Positions 42,413 through 50,394 of a stretch of 64,000 nt of DNA are shown one piece after another. The position numbers and the translations under genes were made by a program. The notes under the pieces were generated by a model. The model made no database searches. It was not told the DNA's origin and saw only the letters and a program-made list of their open reading frames with translations. The stretch's first letter is position 1. Each line of letters opens with the position of its first letter. The DNA comes from Solirubrobacter taibaiensis (GTDB lineage Bacteria; Actinomycetota; Thermoleophilia; Solirubrobacterales; Solirubrobacteraceae), in the NCBI GenBank assembly GCA_027587225.1, contig JAPDDQ010000017.1, positions 62,001 to 126,000 on the forward strand, given 5' to 3'.

Positions 42413-43067
42413 CAAGGGCTCCCAACCCGAAGCGGACGCAGGAGTTCCGCTGGGAGCTCCGGCGAACGGCAAACACCAGCACCGACAGGGGTGAGCCTGC
42501 GTCGTCGCAGGGTGGGGTCGGAAACATCCGCTCAGCGGACCTTTGCGACCCAACCACACCGAGCGACGGGGGTGCGGTCGATTTCTTTCACATGGGACAA
42601 GGTTCCGACCTCGCGCGGCGTGGACCATCCCTCGGCGTGGAAAGACGTGAACGTCAAGGCGTTCACGCAGTGCGGGGCACTCGCCTCACCCGCAATCAGC
42701 ACACCCGTGCCCGACGGGTCAAGAAACCCGTGACCACCGCCCATCCCGCCCCGCCGCCGCGGGCACGGGTTTCTTGACGCGGCGATCGCGGGCGTGCTCG
42801 CCGTTCACGCCGTCGGTGCCGAGGGGGGGGTCCCGCTCGGCCGGCTGGCGCCGGCGCGCCCGTGCGCGGACGAGCTCGTTCGAACACCCGCGCGCCGGGT
42901 CATTGGTCAGTTGAGGTCGCCATGCGACACCAATCGACCACTCGCCCCGCAAGCGAGCGGCAACGCGCCACCCAGGCACGCGCACCGCGTCCTCACCACC
43001 GCAGTAGCCGTTCGATTCTCCAACCGGCGTACCGTGCCGCCGCGCGCGCCTGGCGCAGACGGTCGCG
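42413..43067. other. 655-bp intergenic region with structured elements
   Basis: The only gap above 300 bp in the window. It separates the LCP gene's 3' end from the NHL gene's start, both on the minus strand. I see no convincing coding frame. It holds an alternating inverted-repeat element (42703-42778), an 8-G run (42823-42830), and hairpin-prone GC-rich stretches near 42450-42500. No tRNA, no riboswitch consensus and no transposase remnant was recognised. It probably contains the LCP terminator and the NHL promoter and leader. Confidence 0.6.
42703..42778 (-). repeat. Inverted-repeat element with mutually exclusive pairings
   Basis: GTCAAGAAACCCGTG (42718-42732) and CACGGGTTTCTTGAC (42764-42778) form a perfect 15-bp inverted repeat with a 31-nt loop. 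ACCCGTGCCC (42703-42712) also complements GGGCACGGGT (42761-42770), overlapping one arm of the first stem. Only one stem can form at a time. In the minus transcript it lies about 290 nt upstream of the NHL start, so an attenuator-like switch is possible. Confidence 0.55.
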
Positions 43068-44633
43068 CTACTGCTTGAGACGTCGCAGCGAAGCGGCGAT
43101 CTCGATCATGCGCGCGTTGGACACCTTGCGCCCGATCGTGTTCGAGACCCAGTACGCGCCGCGCGGCGTGCGCCACGCCACCATGCGGATCTTCGACCCG
43201 TCGTAGAAGAGCATCAGCTCGCGGCCGCTGGCCGTCTTGCGGATGCGGTCCGGGTTCTCGAGGATCGGCGGGTTGCGCCACGTGAGGCCCTGAACGCCCC
43301 AGTACTCGCCCGACTCACCCACGGCCGAGACGATCCGGTAGGCGCGGTGCAGGTTGCCGTCCTCGTCGCGGAGCGAGTAGATGCGCGGCGTCTCGTTGAC
43401 GTACTGCGAGCGGTTGGTGACCTTGCCCGGGAAGTAGAACGGCAGCTTCTTCAGACGCGGCTCGGCCATCACGGCCATGTCCTCACCGGCGCGGCGGGCG
43501 TCCACCATGCCGCTGACCGCCGAGGCCTTGCCCTTCTTGCGCTTGGGCGCCTTCTGCGGCTCCTCCTCGCGCTCCGGGTTCTGCGCGCCCTCGCCGGTCA
43601 TGAAGGCGTCGTAGGCCTTCTGGGTGCTCTCGGGCCCGATGTACAGGCGCGTGTCGACCGTCGGGTCCTCGGACTCCGTGATGCCGGTCAGCGCGACCTG
43701 GTTGACCACGGTGTCGCTCATCGCGAGGTTGACCGCGGTCTTGAGCATGCCCGCGAGGTTCCTGCGGCTGAGGAACTTCTTGTCGAAGCGGAAGTACTCG
43801 AGCAGGATGCCGAGCAACTCCTCCGCCTCGTCGACGCTCTTGAGGTCGCGCACGCTGCGCTGCGAGGACGCCTGGCGCAGGAAGTCCTGCTGGCGCGCGC
43901 CACGGAACAGGTCGGAGTCCGTGTGGCGGTAGCGGACGTAGTCGAGCGCGTCCGAGCCCACGAGCCGCTGGTAGCCGGCGCCGATGTCGATCGACGCGTA
44001 CCCGGTGCCCTCGGGGTTGTAGTACTTGCGATCCACGTCGACGTACACGCCGCCGACGTGGTTGACCGCCCGCTGGAAGCCGTCGAAGTTGACGTCGATG
44101 ACGCCGTTGATCTTGAACGGCTTGTTGGTGGCGGTCTCGAAGAAGTGCTGGACGGTGTTGAGCGTCAGGCGGGCGCCGCCCTCGTCATAGGCCTGGTTGA
44201 TCTTCGTGTTGTCCGCGTAGTCCGGGATCGTCACCGCGAGGTCACGCGGGAGGCTGAGCACGGCGACACGGTGGCGCTTCGGATCGAGGCGGACCAGCAC
44301 GATGGTGTCCGAGTGCGGGTTCTCCCGCTGGCCGAGCTTGGCGTCCTTCGAGTACTTCGAGCGACGGTCGGACCCGAGCACGAGCAGCGTGCGCGGACCG
44401 CCCGGCTCGACCGGCTCGACCTCCTCTTCCGGCAGATTGGGGATCGTCTCCGGGTCCACCTCTTGGCCCGTGCCGGGGTCGAAGATCTTCGGCGGCGCGA
44501 TCATCAGATAGCCCGCGATCGCGACGCCGGCGCCGGTCGACAAGAAGATCAAGAACACGCCCGCGAAGGCCTTCGCCAGGACCGCGGCACCCACGCGTGG
44601 CGGGCGCTCAGAGTTCTTGTACCGCCGACGCAT
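43068..44633 (-). CDS. LytR-CpsA-Psr (LCP) family cell-wall ligase
   Basis: 521 residues. Short basic N-terminus (MRRRYKNSERPPR), one transmembrane helix (about 17-46), then the extracellular LCP domain. LLVLGSDRR, HSDTIVLVRLDPKRHRVAVLS, SLPRDLAV, KINQAYDEGG and VRYRHTDSDLFRGARQQDF hold the conserved Arg/Asp residues that bind polyprenyl pyrophosphate. LCP enzymes attach teichoic acids, capsules or arabinogalactan to peptidoglycan. The C-terminal 180 residues beyond the domain are unusual in length and include a Lys-rich linker (KAPKRKKGKA) and a beta domain. It is divergent from the GH-like gene at 44696. Confidence 0.92.
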   Translation of the reverse strand: MRRRYKNSERPPRVGAAVLAKAFAGVFLIFLSTGAGVAIAGYLMIAPPKIFDPGTGQEVDPETIPNLPEEEVEPVEPGGPRTLLVLGSDRRSKYSKDAKLGQRENPHSDTIVLVRLDPKRHRVAVLSLPRDLAVTIPDYADNTKINQAYDEGGARLTLNTVQHFFETATNKPFKINGVIDVNFDGFQRAVNHVGGVYVDVDRKYYNPEGTGYASIDIGAGYQRLVGSDALDYVRYRHTDSDLFRGARQQDFLRQASSQRSVRDLKSVDEAEELLGILLEYFRFDKKFLSRRNLAGMLKTAVNLAMSDTVVNQVALTGITESEDPTVDTRLYIGPESTQKAYDAFMTGEGAQNPEREEEPQKAPKRKKGKASAVSGMVDARRAGEDMAVMAEPRLKKLPFYFPGKVTNRSQYVNETPRIYSLRDEDGNLHRAYRIVSAVGESGEYWGVQGLTWRNPPILENPDRIRKTASGRELMLFYDGSKIRMVAWRTPRGAYWVSNTIGRKVSNARMIEIAASLRRLKQ

Positions 44634-44695
44634 TGGTCGAGAAGCGTAATGGTCGGACCGGAACTTCTAACCCGGACGTGCGTTTGCTGCCCGTG

Positions 44696-46081
44696 ATGAG
44701 GCGACGTTCCCTGATCGCACTCGCGGCTTGCGGCACGGTGCTGTTCGCGCCCGCAAACGCCGACGCAGCGCGGAAAAAGGCTCCGGAGCTGACCCGGATC
44801 CGCTGCGTCCCGGCCACGTCGGCGACCTGCAAGTCCGGTGTCAAAGTGGTCGTCGGGCGCCAGCTCCAGCTCAGCGGCAAGCGGGTCACCAAGGGCATGC
44901 GCGTCTCGTTCCGGTGGTCGCGCGGAGCCCTCGCCACCAAGCTCGACCGCAGCCGCGTCGGGTACGTCGCGCGCGTCCCCACCGGCACGCGCGCCGGCAG
45001 TGTGAGCGTGACGGTGTCCGACCGTGCGGGCCGGCGCTCGAACGCGATCAAGATCACGGTCACCGCCCCGCCGCGGCTCGCCCCCACCCCCGCGCCCGCG
45101 CCGGGCGCGCTGCCGGAGATCTTCCGCGGCAACGGCATGTGGATCTGGCAACTCGCGCAGTCCGAGGGCGGAAACCTCGCGGCAATCGTCAATCGCGCTC
45201 GCAGCGCCGGCATCACCACCGTGTTCGTCAAGAGCTCCGACGGCGCCACCAACCGCTGGGCGCAGTTCTCGCCGGAGCTGGTCGCCGCCTTGAAGGCGCA
45301 GGGCATCCGCGTCTGCGCGTGGCAGTTCGTCTACGGCAACGATCCACTCGGTGAGGCGGCCCTGGGCGCCGACGCGGTCGCCGCCGGCGCCGACTGCCTC
45401 GTCGTCGACGCCGAGAGCGCCTACGCCAACAAGTACGCCGCCGCCCAGCAGTACATGGGCGCGCTGCGCGCGACGGTCGGCCCGGCGTACCCGATCGGCT
45501 TCACGAGCTTCCCGTACGTGGACTACCACTCGCGGATTCCCTACTCGGTCTTCCTCGGCCCGGGCGGCGCCAACGCGAACCTCCCGCAGATCTACTGGCA
45601 GGACATCGGCGGCACGGTCGACGCCGTCTCCGGCCGCACGCTCGCCCAGAACCGCATCTACGGCGTCCCGATCGCTCCCATCGGCCAGACCTACAGCAAC
45701 GTCCCGCCTCAGGACATCGCGCAGTTCCGCGCGTTGTGGGCCGCCTACGGCAGCGCGGGCCTGTCGTGGTGGTCCTGGCAGGCGACGGCCGAGCCCGGCT
45801 GGGCGGCGCTCGCCGCGCCGGTCACCGCTCCGGTCCTCCCGCCCGTCGACCCGGGCTGGCCCGCCCTCACGCGCGGCAACAAGGGCGACCAGGTCGTGTG
45901 GCTGCAACAGCGGCTCGCGTCCGCGTACCCGACGGTGGCGGTCACGTCCACGTTCGACGACGCGACCGACGTGGCCTTGCGCGCGTTCCAGCAGTCCCGC
46001 GGGCTGCCGGTCACCGGCACGACCGACGCGCTGACCTGGCAGGCGGTGCTCAGCCTGGCCGTCAAACCCGTCGTCTGGTAG
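44696..46081 (+). CDS. Secreted protein: GH-like TIM barrel plus peptidoglycan-binding domain
   Basis: 461 residues. The signal peptide ends near ADA; a beta domain (about 30-125) is followed by a Pro linker (PTPAPAP). The central part is a TIM-barrel-like domain: GMWIWQL, ITTVFVKSSDG, VCAWQFVYGN, DCLVVDAESAY (acidic pair) and GLSWWSWQATAEPGW. The C-terminus (about 395-455) is a PG_binding_1 domain with LTRGNKGDQVVWLQQRL and DDATDVALRAFQQSRGLPVTG. It is likely a wall-associated enzyme or lectin. The catalytic residue assignment is uncertain. A GGAAC-N16-CGTT sequence upstream (about 44659-44685) could be an ECF promoter. Confidence 0.7.
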   Translation: MRRRSLIALAACGTVLFAPANADAARKKAPELTRIRCVPATSATCKSGVKVVVGRQLQLSGKRVTKGMRVSFRWSRGALATKLDRSRVGYVARVPTGTRAGSVSVTVSDRAGRRSNAIKITVTAPPRLAPTPAPAPGALPEIFRGNGMWIWQLAQSEGGNLAAIVNRARSAGITTVFVKSSDGATNRWAQFSPELVAALKAQGIRVCAWQFVYGNDPLGEAALGADAVAAGADCLVVDAESAYANKYAAAQQYMGALRATVGPAYPIGFTSFPYVDYHSRIPYSVFLGPGGANANLPQIYWQDIGGTVDAVSGRTLAQNRIYGVPIAPIGQTYSNVPPQDIAQFRALWAAYGSAGLSWWSWQATAEPGWAALAAPVTAPVLPPVDPGWPALTRGNKGDQVVWLQQRLASAYPTVAVTSTFDDATDVALRAFQQSRGLPVTGTTDALTWQAVLSLAVKPVVW

Positions 46082-46097
46082 GCGATCGAACGCGGCA

Positions 46098-46192
46098 GCC
46101 GGCTTCGCCGGCGCCAAGCGCGATCGCGAAGAGATCGCTTCGCGGATCTCTCGGGTCCTGGACGCGCCTTGGCGCGTTGGCGCGCTGTCCAG
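46098..46192. repeat. Cluster of hairpins in intergenic space
   Basis: Three perfect small palindromes occur: GCCGGC-TTC-GCCGGC (46098-46112), CGCGAAG-agatcg-CTTCGCG (46125-46144) and CGCGCC-TT-GGCGCG (46163-46176). The last is nested within CTGGAC...GTCCAG (46158-46192). They follow the GH-like gene's stop. They could be tandem terminators or a repetitive-extragenic-palindrome type cluster. Confidence 0.55.
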
Positions 46193-46230
46193 AACGGTTG
46201 ACGGTACGAACTTCCGGGAACCCGGTCTTT

Positions 46231-47553
46231 ATGTTCCGAGCCCGTCGTGCTTGCCTCGTCCCCCTGATTGCTGCCGTGAGCCTGACCGGGGCCGTAGCCG
46301 CCCCGGCTGCCCTCGCACAAGGTCCTGAGCGCGTCGACGCGGCGGCCATGCAGGACCAGAAGGCCAAGCGCCGCGGTGGCAAGGTCAAGGCGGCCTGGCC
46401 TGCCGACAAGAACCGGCCGGCGCCGACGCGAGGGCTCGTGCGCTGGCTCGCCAAGCAGGTCGGGCCCGAGGTCACGGCGCGGAAGCGCAGCAAGCAGTCC
46501 AACGTCGCGACCGCTGCGCAGAGCAGTTCCTCCACCGGTCTGTTGCTCGTCCGCTCCTTCGACATCCCGAGCAATGACCCGGCGCGCGAGCGGCTCGCGG
46601 ACGCGAGCTACACGTACGACAACGCGCTCGCCACGTTCGCGTTCCTGAGCGTCAGCGCCCAGTCGCAGGCCGTGCAGTTGCTCGATCAGCTCAAAGCGCT
46701 CCAGCGCACGGATGGCTCGATCGAATACGCGTTCAACGTCAAGACCGGCACGTCCACGGCGCAGGTGCGAGCGGGCGCGATGGCGTGGGTCGGCTACGCC
46801 GCGCTCGCCTACAAGAAGGTCTACGACTCCACGAAGTACGACACGGTGATCGCCGGCGTCGCCCGCTACCTGCTGACGCTGCGCAACGCCCAGGGCCTGA
46901 TCAAGGGCGGCCCGGACGTGAACTGGGTCTCCACCCAGCACAACCTGCTCGCGGCGGGCTTCCTGCGCGACCTCGCGTCCAAGCTCGGGACCCGCGGGAC
47001 GCTCGGCACCGGGCTCTCCTACACCGAGATCAACAACGCCGCCAACAGCCTCGGCAACGCGATCCTCGCGAACCTGATCGTCCAAGAAGGCTCGCTGGCG
47101 TACTTCCGCCAGGGCGTCGGCGACGCGAAGATCCCGTCGGACGTGCAGGCGCTCGGCGCGCTGTACCTGCAGGCTCGGGGCGACGGTCGCGCGGCGCAGG
47201 TCGCGGAGTACCTGCGCCAGAAGTACTACGTCGCGCCGCGCACGTCGACCGCCGGCCTGCTCTCGGGCTTCAAGCCCTACAACGGCACCGGCGCGCCCGA
47301 CGTGATCTGGTCCGAGGGCACGATCCAGACGTCGCTCGCCCTCGACCGTCTGAGCCTCTTGAGCAACGCCCCCGCGGACACCGCGGTCCTGCAGATCGCC
47401 TCCACCATCAAGGGCTCCACCGCCGGCCCGGTCGGCGCGGACCGCGAATCGAGCTCCGAGGAGTGGGGCGAATACCACACGTGGCCGACCTCGGCCGCGG
47501 GGTCCTGGCTACTGATCCGGGCCGCGACCCGTCAGCTGCTCTTCGACACCTGA
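46231..47553 (+). CDS. Secreted alpha/alpha-toroid-like protein
   Basis: 440 residues with a signal peptide (cleavage near LAQ) and a basic low-complexity region (40-90). From about 115 the chain is helical with repeating hairpins: YTYDNALATFAFLSVSA, YAFNVKTG, MAWVGYAALAYKKVY, WVSTQHNLLAAGFL and VQALGALYLQARG. This is the look of six-hairpin (alpha/alpha)6 folds of glycoside hydrolases/lyases. Catalytic residues are not clear. It converges with the GT2 gene (22-bp overlap), so a role in trimming the polymer made by that synthase is plausible but unproven. Confidence 0.6.
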   Translation: MFRARRACLVPLIAAVSLTGAVAAPAALAQGPERVDAAAMQDQKAKRRGGKVKAAWPADKNRPAPTRGLVRWLAKQVGPEVTARKRSKQSNVATAAQSSSSTGLLLVRSFDIPSNDPARERLADASYTYDNALATFAFLSVSAQSQAVQLLDQLKALQRTDGSIEYAFNVKTGTSTAQVRAGAMAWVGYAALAYKKVYDSTKYDTVIAGVARYLLTLRNAQGLIKGGPDVNWVSTQHNLLAAGFLRDLASKLGTRGTLGTGLSYTEINNAANSLGNAILANLIVQEGSLAYFRQGVGDAKIPSDVQALGALYLQARGDGRAAQVAEYLRQKYYVAPRTSTAGLLSGFKPYNGTGAPDVIWSEGTIQTSLALDRLSLLSNAPADTAVLQIASTIKGSTAGPVGADRESSSEEWGEYHTWPTSAAGSWLLIRAATRQLLFDT

Positions 47554-48962
47554 TCGACCGGCGCGGTCTGAAAACCGCGCCGCTGCATGTCCCCCCAGGA
47601 CTTCTTGCCGCGCAGGAGGTCCCAGAACGCGACGCCGCGCCAGAGATCCGTGAGCTGCCGGTAGCCCAGGTTCTCGACCGCGGCGTACGCGGACATGCGC
47701 AGGATCTCGCGGCCACGCGGGTGGCGGCGGAACGAGAACTCCTCGAGCGCCAACGCGCTGATCGACAGCAGCTGGCCGAGCATCACGGCGAACACGAGGA
47801 ACGCCAGCACGAACGGCCACGACAGCAGCCCGAGCGCCCACGAGACGGGCAGCACGATGTACCCGAGCAGCGCCAGCGGCGGGCCGAGCAGCTCGAACAC
47901 GATGAAGTACGGCATCGCGAGCATCCCGAGCGCGCCGTACTTCGGGTTCAGCGTCATCTTCTTGTGCCGCCACAGCGTCTCGGCAAGCCCGCGCTGCCAG
48001 CGCCGGCGCTGCCGTGACAGGACCTTCAGCGTCTCCGGCGCCTCGGTCCAGCACACGGGGTCGGGCACGAACTGCACGCGGTAGTCCTTGCCCTGCTCGC
48101 GCATGTGGCGGTGCATGCGCACCACCAGCTCCATGTCCTCTCCGACCGTGGTGTGGTCCCAGCCGCCGACGGCCTCGACGGTGGAGCGCCGGAAGAGCCC
48201 GAACGCGCCGGAGATGATCAGCAGCGCGTGCAGCTGGCTCCACCCCACGCGCCCGACCAGGAACGCGCGGAAGTACTCCACCACCTGCAGCGTCGCCAGG
48301 CGGTTCTTCGGCAGCCGCACCTCCGTCACGCGCCCGCCCTCGACCGTGCAGCCGTTGGCGATCCGCACGATCCCGCCGGTGGCGACCACCAGGTCGGGAT
48401 CGTCGAGCAGCGGCTTGGCCACGCGCAGCAGCGCTTCCGGCTCGATGATCGCGTCGGCGTCCACGGCGCACACGTACGGGTAGCGGGCCGCGTCCACGCC
48501 GGCGTTCAGCGCGTCGGCCTTGCCGCCGTTCTCCTTGTCGACGACGAGCAGCTCCTGGTGCCGCGGCGCGCGGTAGGTGCCGTGGATCGGCTGGTGCTGG
48601 ACCGTCCCGCGCAACGCGCGCGGCGCTGGAACGAGGTCGAACGCCTCCTGGAGCTGCTGCATCGTCGTGTCCTTGGAACCGTCGTTGATGACGATCACCT
48701 CGAACTCCGGATACCGCAGCTGCAGCAGCGCGTGGACGCTCTGGACGATCCCGGCCTCCTCGTTGTAGCCCGGCAGCAGGATCGAGATCGGCGGCGTGAG
48801 CGGGGACGCGAGCGCCTCGTCGATCGCCGCGTACTCGAGCGAGTGCAGATAGCGCGTGATCGACCGCCAGGCGAGCGCGGTGAACCCGATGTAGAGCAGG
48901 TTCAGGACGGCGAAGTAGCCGATGACGATGACGCCGAAGATCTCGATGGCGTCGCGCATCAC
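47532..48962 (-). CDS. Membrane-bound processive family 2 glycosyltransferase
   Basis: 476 residues. One N-terminal TM is followed by the catalytic domain: ISILLPGYNEEAGI, VINDGSKDTTMQ, ENGGKADALNAG, VCAVDADAII (DxD), SGAFGLFRRS, GEDMELVVRMH (ED) and SRQRRRWQRGL (the QxxRW motif). Three to four C-terminal TMs come next. This architecture is that of PgaC/IcaA- or hyaluronan-synthase-like enzymes that polymerise and export polysaccharide. The sugar is unknown. Its start overlaps the HEAT-repeat gene's stop (ATGA). Confidence 0.9.
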   Translation of the reverse strand: MMRDAIEIFGVIVIGYFAVLNLLYIGFTALAWRSITRYLHSLEYAAIDEALASPLTPPISILLPGYNEEAGIVQSVHALLQLRYPEFEVIVINDGSKDTTMQQLQEAFDLVPAPRALRGTVQHQPIHGTYRAPRHQELLVVDKENGGKADALNAGVDAARYPYVCAVDADAIIEPEALLRVAKPLLDDPDLVVATGGIVRIANGCTVEGGRVTEVRLPKNRLATLQVVEYFRAFLVGRVGWSQLHALLIISGAFGLFRRSTVEAVGGWDHTTVGEDMELVVRMHRHMREQGKDYRVQFVPDPVCWTEAPETLKVLSRQRRRWQRGLAETLWRHKKMTLNPKYGALGMLAMPYFIVFELLGPPLALLGYIVLPVSWALGLLSWPFVLAFLVFAVMLGQLLSISALALEEFSFRRHPRGREILRMSAYAAVENLGYRQLTDLWRGVAFWDLLRGKKSWGDMQRRGFQTAPVDQVSKSS

Positions 48963-50005
48963 GCCGGCTCCAGCTCGGCCAGCGCCGCGGCCTCGGCCAG
49001 GTGCGCGCTCGCGCCCTCGCCGCCGCCGAGCTGCATCGCCCGCAGCGGGTCGATCGCGGCCAGCGCCTGCGCGGCGGCCTGCGCGGGGTCGTAGGCATCC
49101 TCGGAGGCCTGGCGGACGAGCGCGTCGAACGCGTCCCGGTCACCGATCCGCCCGAGTGCGTGCGCCGCGGCCGTGCGCACGAACGGCGCCGGGTCGTTCA
49201 ACGCGTCGCGCAGCCCGGCCGCGGCCCGGCGCGTCCCGATCCGGCCGAGCGCCCGCGCCGCCGCCGCCCGCACCTCGGCGTACTCGCGCCACTGGCTGGC
49301 GGCGATCGTCTCGGTCTCGTGCAGCGCCGCGTCCAGCGCATCCGCGTCACTCGCGTCGCCGGTGAAGCCGAGCAGCTCGATCGCGTTCGCGCGCACCGGA
49401 GCTTCCGGCGCGTCGAGCAACAGCCGGAGCCCGGGCGCCGCCTTCGCGCCCATGGCCAGCAGCGCGCCGCCCGCGATCGCGCGCGGCACCTCCCCTCCCG
49501 CCAGCGACCGCACCAGCCGGGGAACGGCGGCCTCGGCCTCGAGCATCCCGAGTGAGCGCGCGGCGGCGGATCGGACGTCGCGGACACGATCGTCCAGGGC
49601 GGCGATCAACGGCGCGACGGACGTCTCCGCGCCCATGTCGCCGAGCGCGAACGCCGCCGTGGCGCGCTTGGCCGAACGCCGTGAGCGCAACTGCTCGAGC
49701 TCACGCTGGACGGCGCCGCGCTCCTCGAAGAACTGCGCGATCCGGTCCCGCGGCTCGCCGCGCAGCTTGCGCGCGTAGCGTCCGAGGATCGCGGCCAGCG
49801 CGCGTGCCTCCTCCGCGGACAACCGCCCGAGCTCGGGCTCTTCTCCGTCCACCAACTCGAGGGCGACGGGCCGCAGCTGCGTTTCCAGCGCTGAGCGGCG
49901 GCGCTCCGCCCGTCCGAGCCGGAGCCGCCGTCCGACGAGCACGAACATGGTCGCCAGGGCGAGCAGCGACAGCGCCGCCCCGAACAGCTGGAGGGCTCCG
50001 ATCAA
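48959..50005 (-). CDS. Membrane-anchored HEAT-repeat protein
   Basis: 348 residues. One TM (about 5-27) is followed by a charged coiled stretch. HEAT/PBS-lyase-type repeats run from about 110 to 320: RATAAFALGDMGAETSVAPLIAALDD, RSAAARSLGMLEAEAAVPRLVRSL, RAAAARALGRIGTRRAAAGLRDALND and RTAAAHALGRIGDRDAFDALV. Such repeats are protein-interaction scaffolds. It is coupled to the response regulator upstream and the GT2 downstream by ATGA overlaps, so it may join signalling to the synthase at the membrane. Confidence 0.8.
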   Translation of the reverse strand: MIGALQLFGAALSLLALATMFVLVGRRLRLGRAERRRSALETQLRPVALELVDGEEPELGRLSAEEARALAAILGRYARKLRGEPRDRIAQFFEERGAVQRELEQLRSRRSAKRATAAFALGDMGAETSVAPLIAALDDRVRDVRSAAARSLGMLEAEAAVPRLVRSLAGGEVPRAIAGGALLAMGAKAAPGLRLLLDAPEAPVRANAIELLGFTGDASDADALDAALHETETIAASQWREYAEVRAAAARALGRIGTRRAAAGLRDALNDPAPFVRTAAAHALGRIGDRDAFDALVRQASEDAYDPAQAAAQALAAIDPLRAMQLGGGEGASAHLAEAAALAELEPA

Positions 50006-50394
50006 CGGACGCTCGAGCGTCTGGCGAGAATGGCCTGCACGCGCGACCGCAGCTCCTGCGGGCTGAACGGCTTGCGCAGGTAGTCGTCCGCGCCCGCCTC
50101 GAAGCCGCGACTCACGTCCGCCTCCTGCACGCGGGCGGTCAGCAGGATCACCGGGATCGCGGCCGTCGCCGGGTCCGCGCGCAGCTGGCGCGTGACCTCG
50201 TAGCCGTTCAGGCCCGGCATCATCACGTCCAGCACCGCCAGGTCCGGCTGATGTTGGCGCGCTGCCGCCAGCGCCTGCTGTCCGTCGGCGGCCGTGACCA
50301 CCGTGTAGCCGGCACGCTCGAGGCGGAACGACACGAGCTGGAGGATGTCCTCGTCGTCGTCGGCCACCAGCACCGTGCGGGGTTCATCGCTCAT
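50002..50394 (-). CDS. Single-domain response regulator
   Basis: 130 residues: receiver domain only. DDDED (12-16), phospho-acceptor D56 (LAVLDVMMPG), T in LLTAR and K in YLRKPFS are intact. No output domain exists, so it probably works by protein contact, for example with the HEAT protein or the synthase. It overlaps the kinase gene (ATGA) upstream and the HEAT gene downstream. Confidence 0.92.
   Translation of the reverse strand: MSDEPRTVLVADDDEDILQLVSFRLERAGYTVVTAADGQQALAAARQHQPDLAVLDVMMPGLNGYEVTRQLRADPATAAIPVILLTARVQEADVSRGFEAGADDYLRKPFSPQELRSRVQAILARRSSVR

Noticed and set aside
42823..42830. Eight-G homopolymer as a phase-variation tract
   Set aside because: It lies in non-coding sequence away from any promoter element that could be recognised, so no switching effect can be argued.
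42592..42985. Short open frames in the 655-bp intergenic region
   Set aside because: No ribosome-binding site, no domain and no codon bias. They run through the inverted-repeat element.
42860..43030. A tRNA-like T-loop (GTTCGATTC) near 43010
   Set aside because: No matching acceptor stem, anticodon arm or CCA end could be found on either strand.
42413..43067. c-di-AMP (ydaO) or c-di-GMP riboswitch before the NHL gene
   Set aside because: A GGTCGCAAAGGTCC stretch looked similar to parts of known cores, but the other conserved blocks are missing.
44659..44685. ECF-sigma promoter GGAAC-N16-CGTT before the GH-like gene
   Set aside because: It is a single match to a short motif in GC-rich DNA, and the similar sequence at 46208-46226 has different spacing. 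Kept only as a remark.
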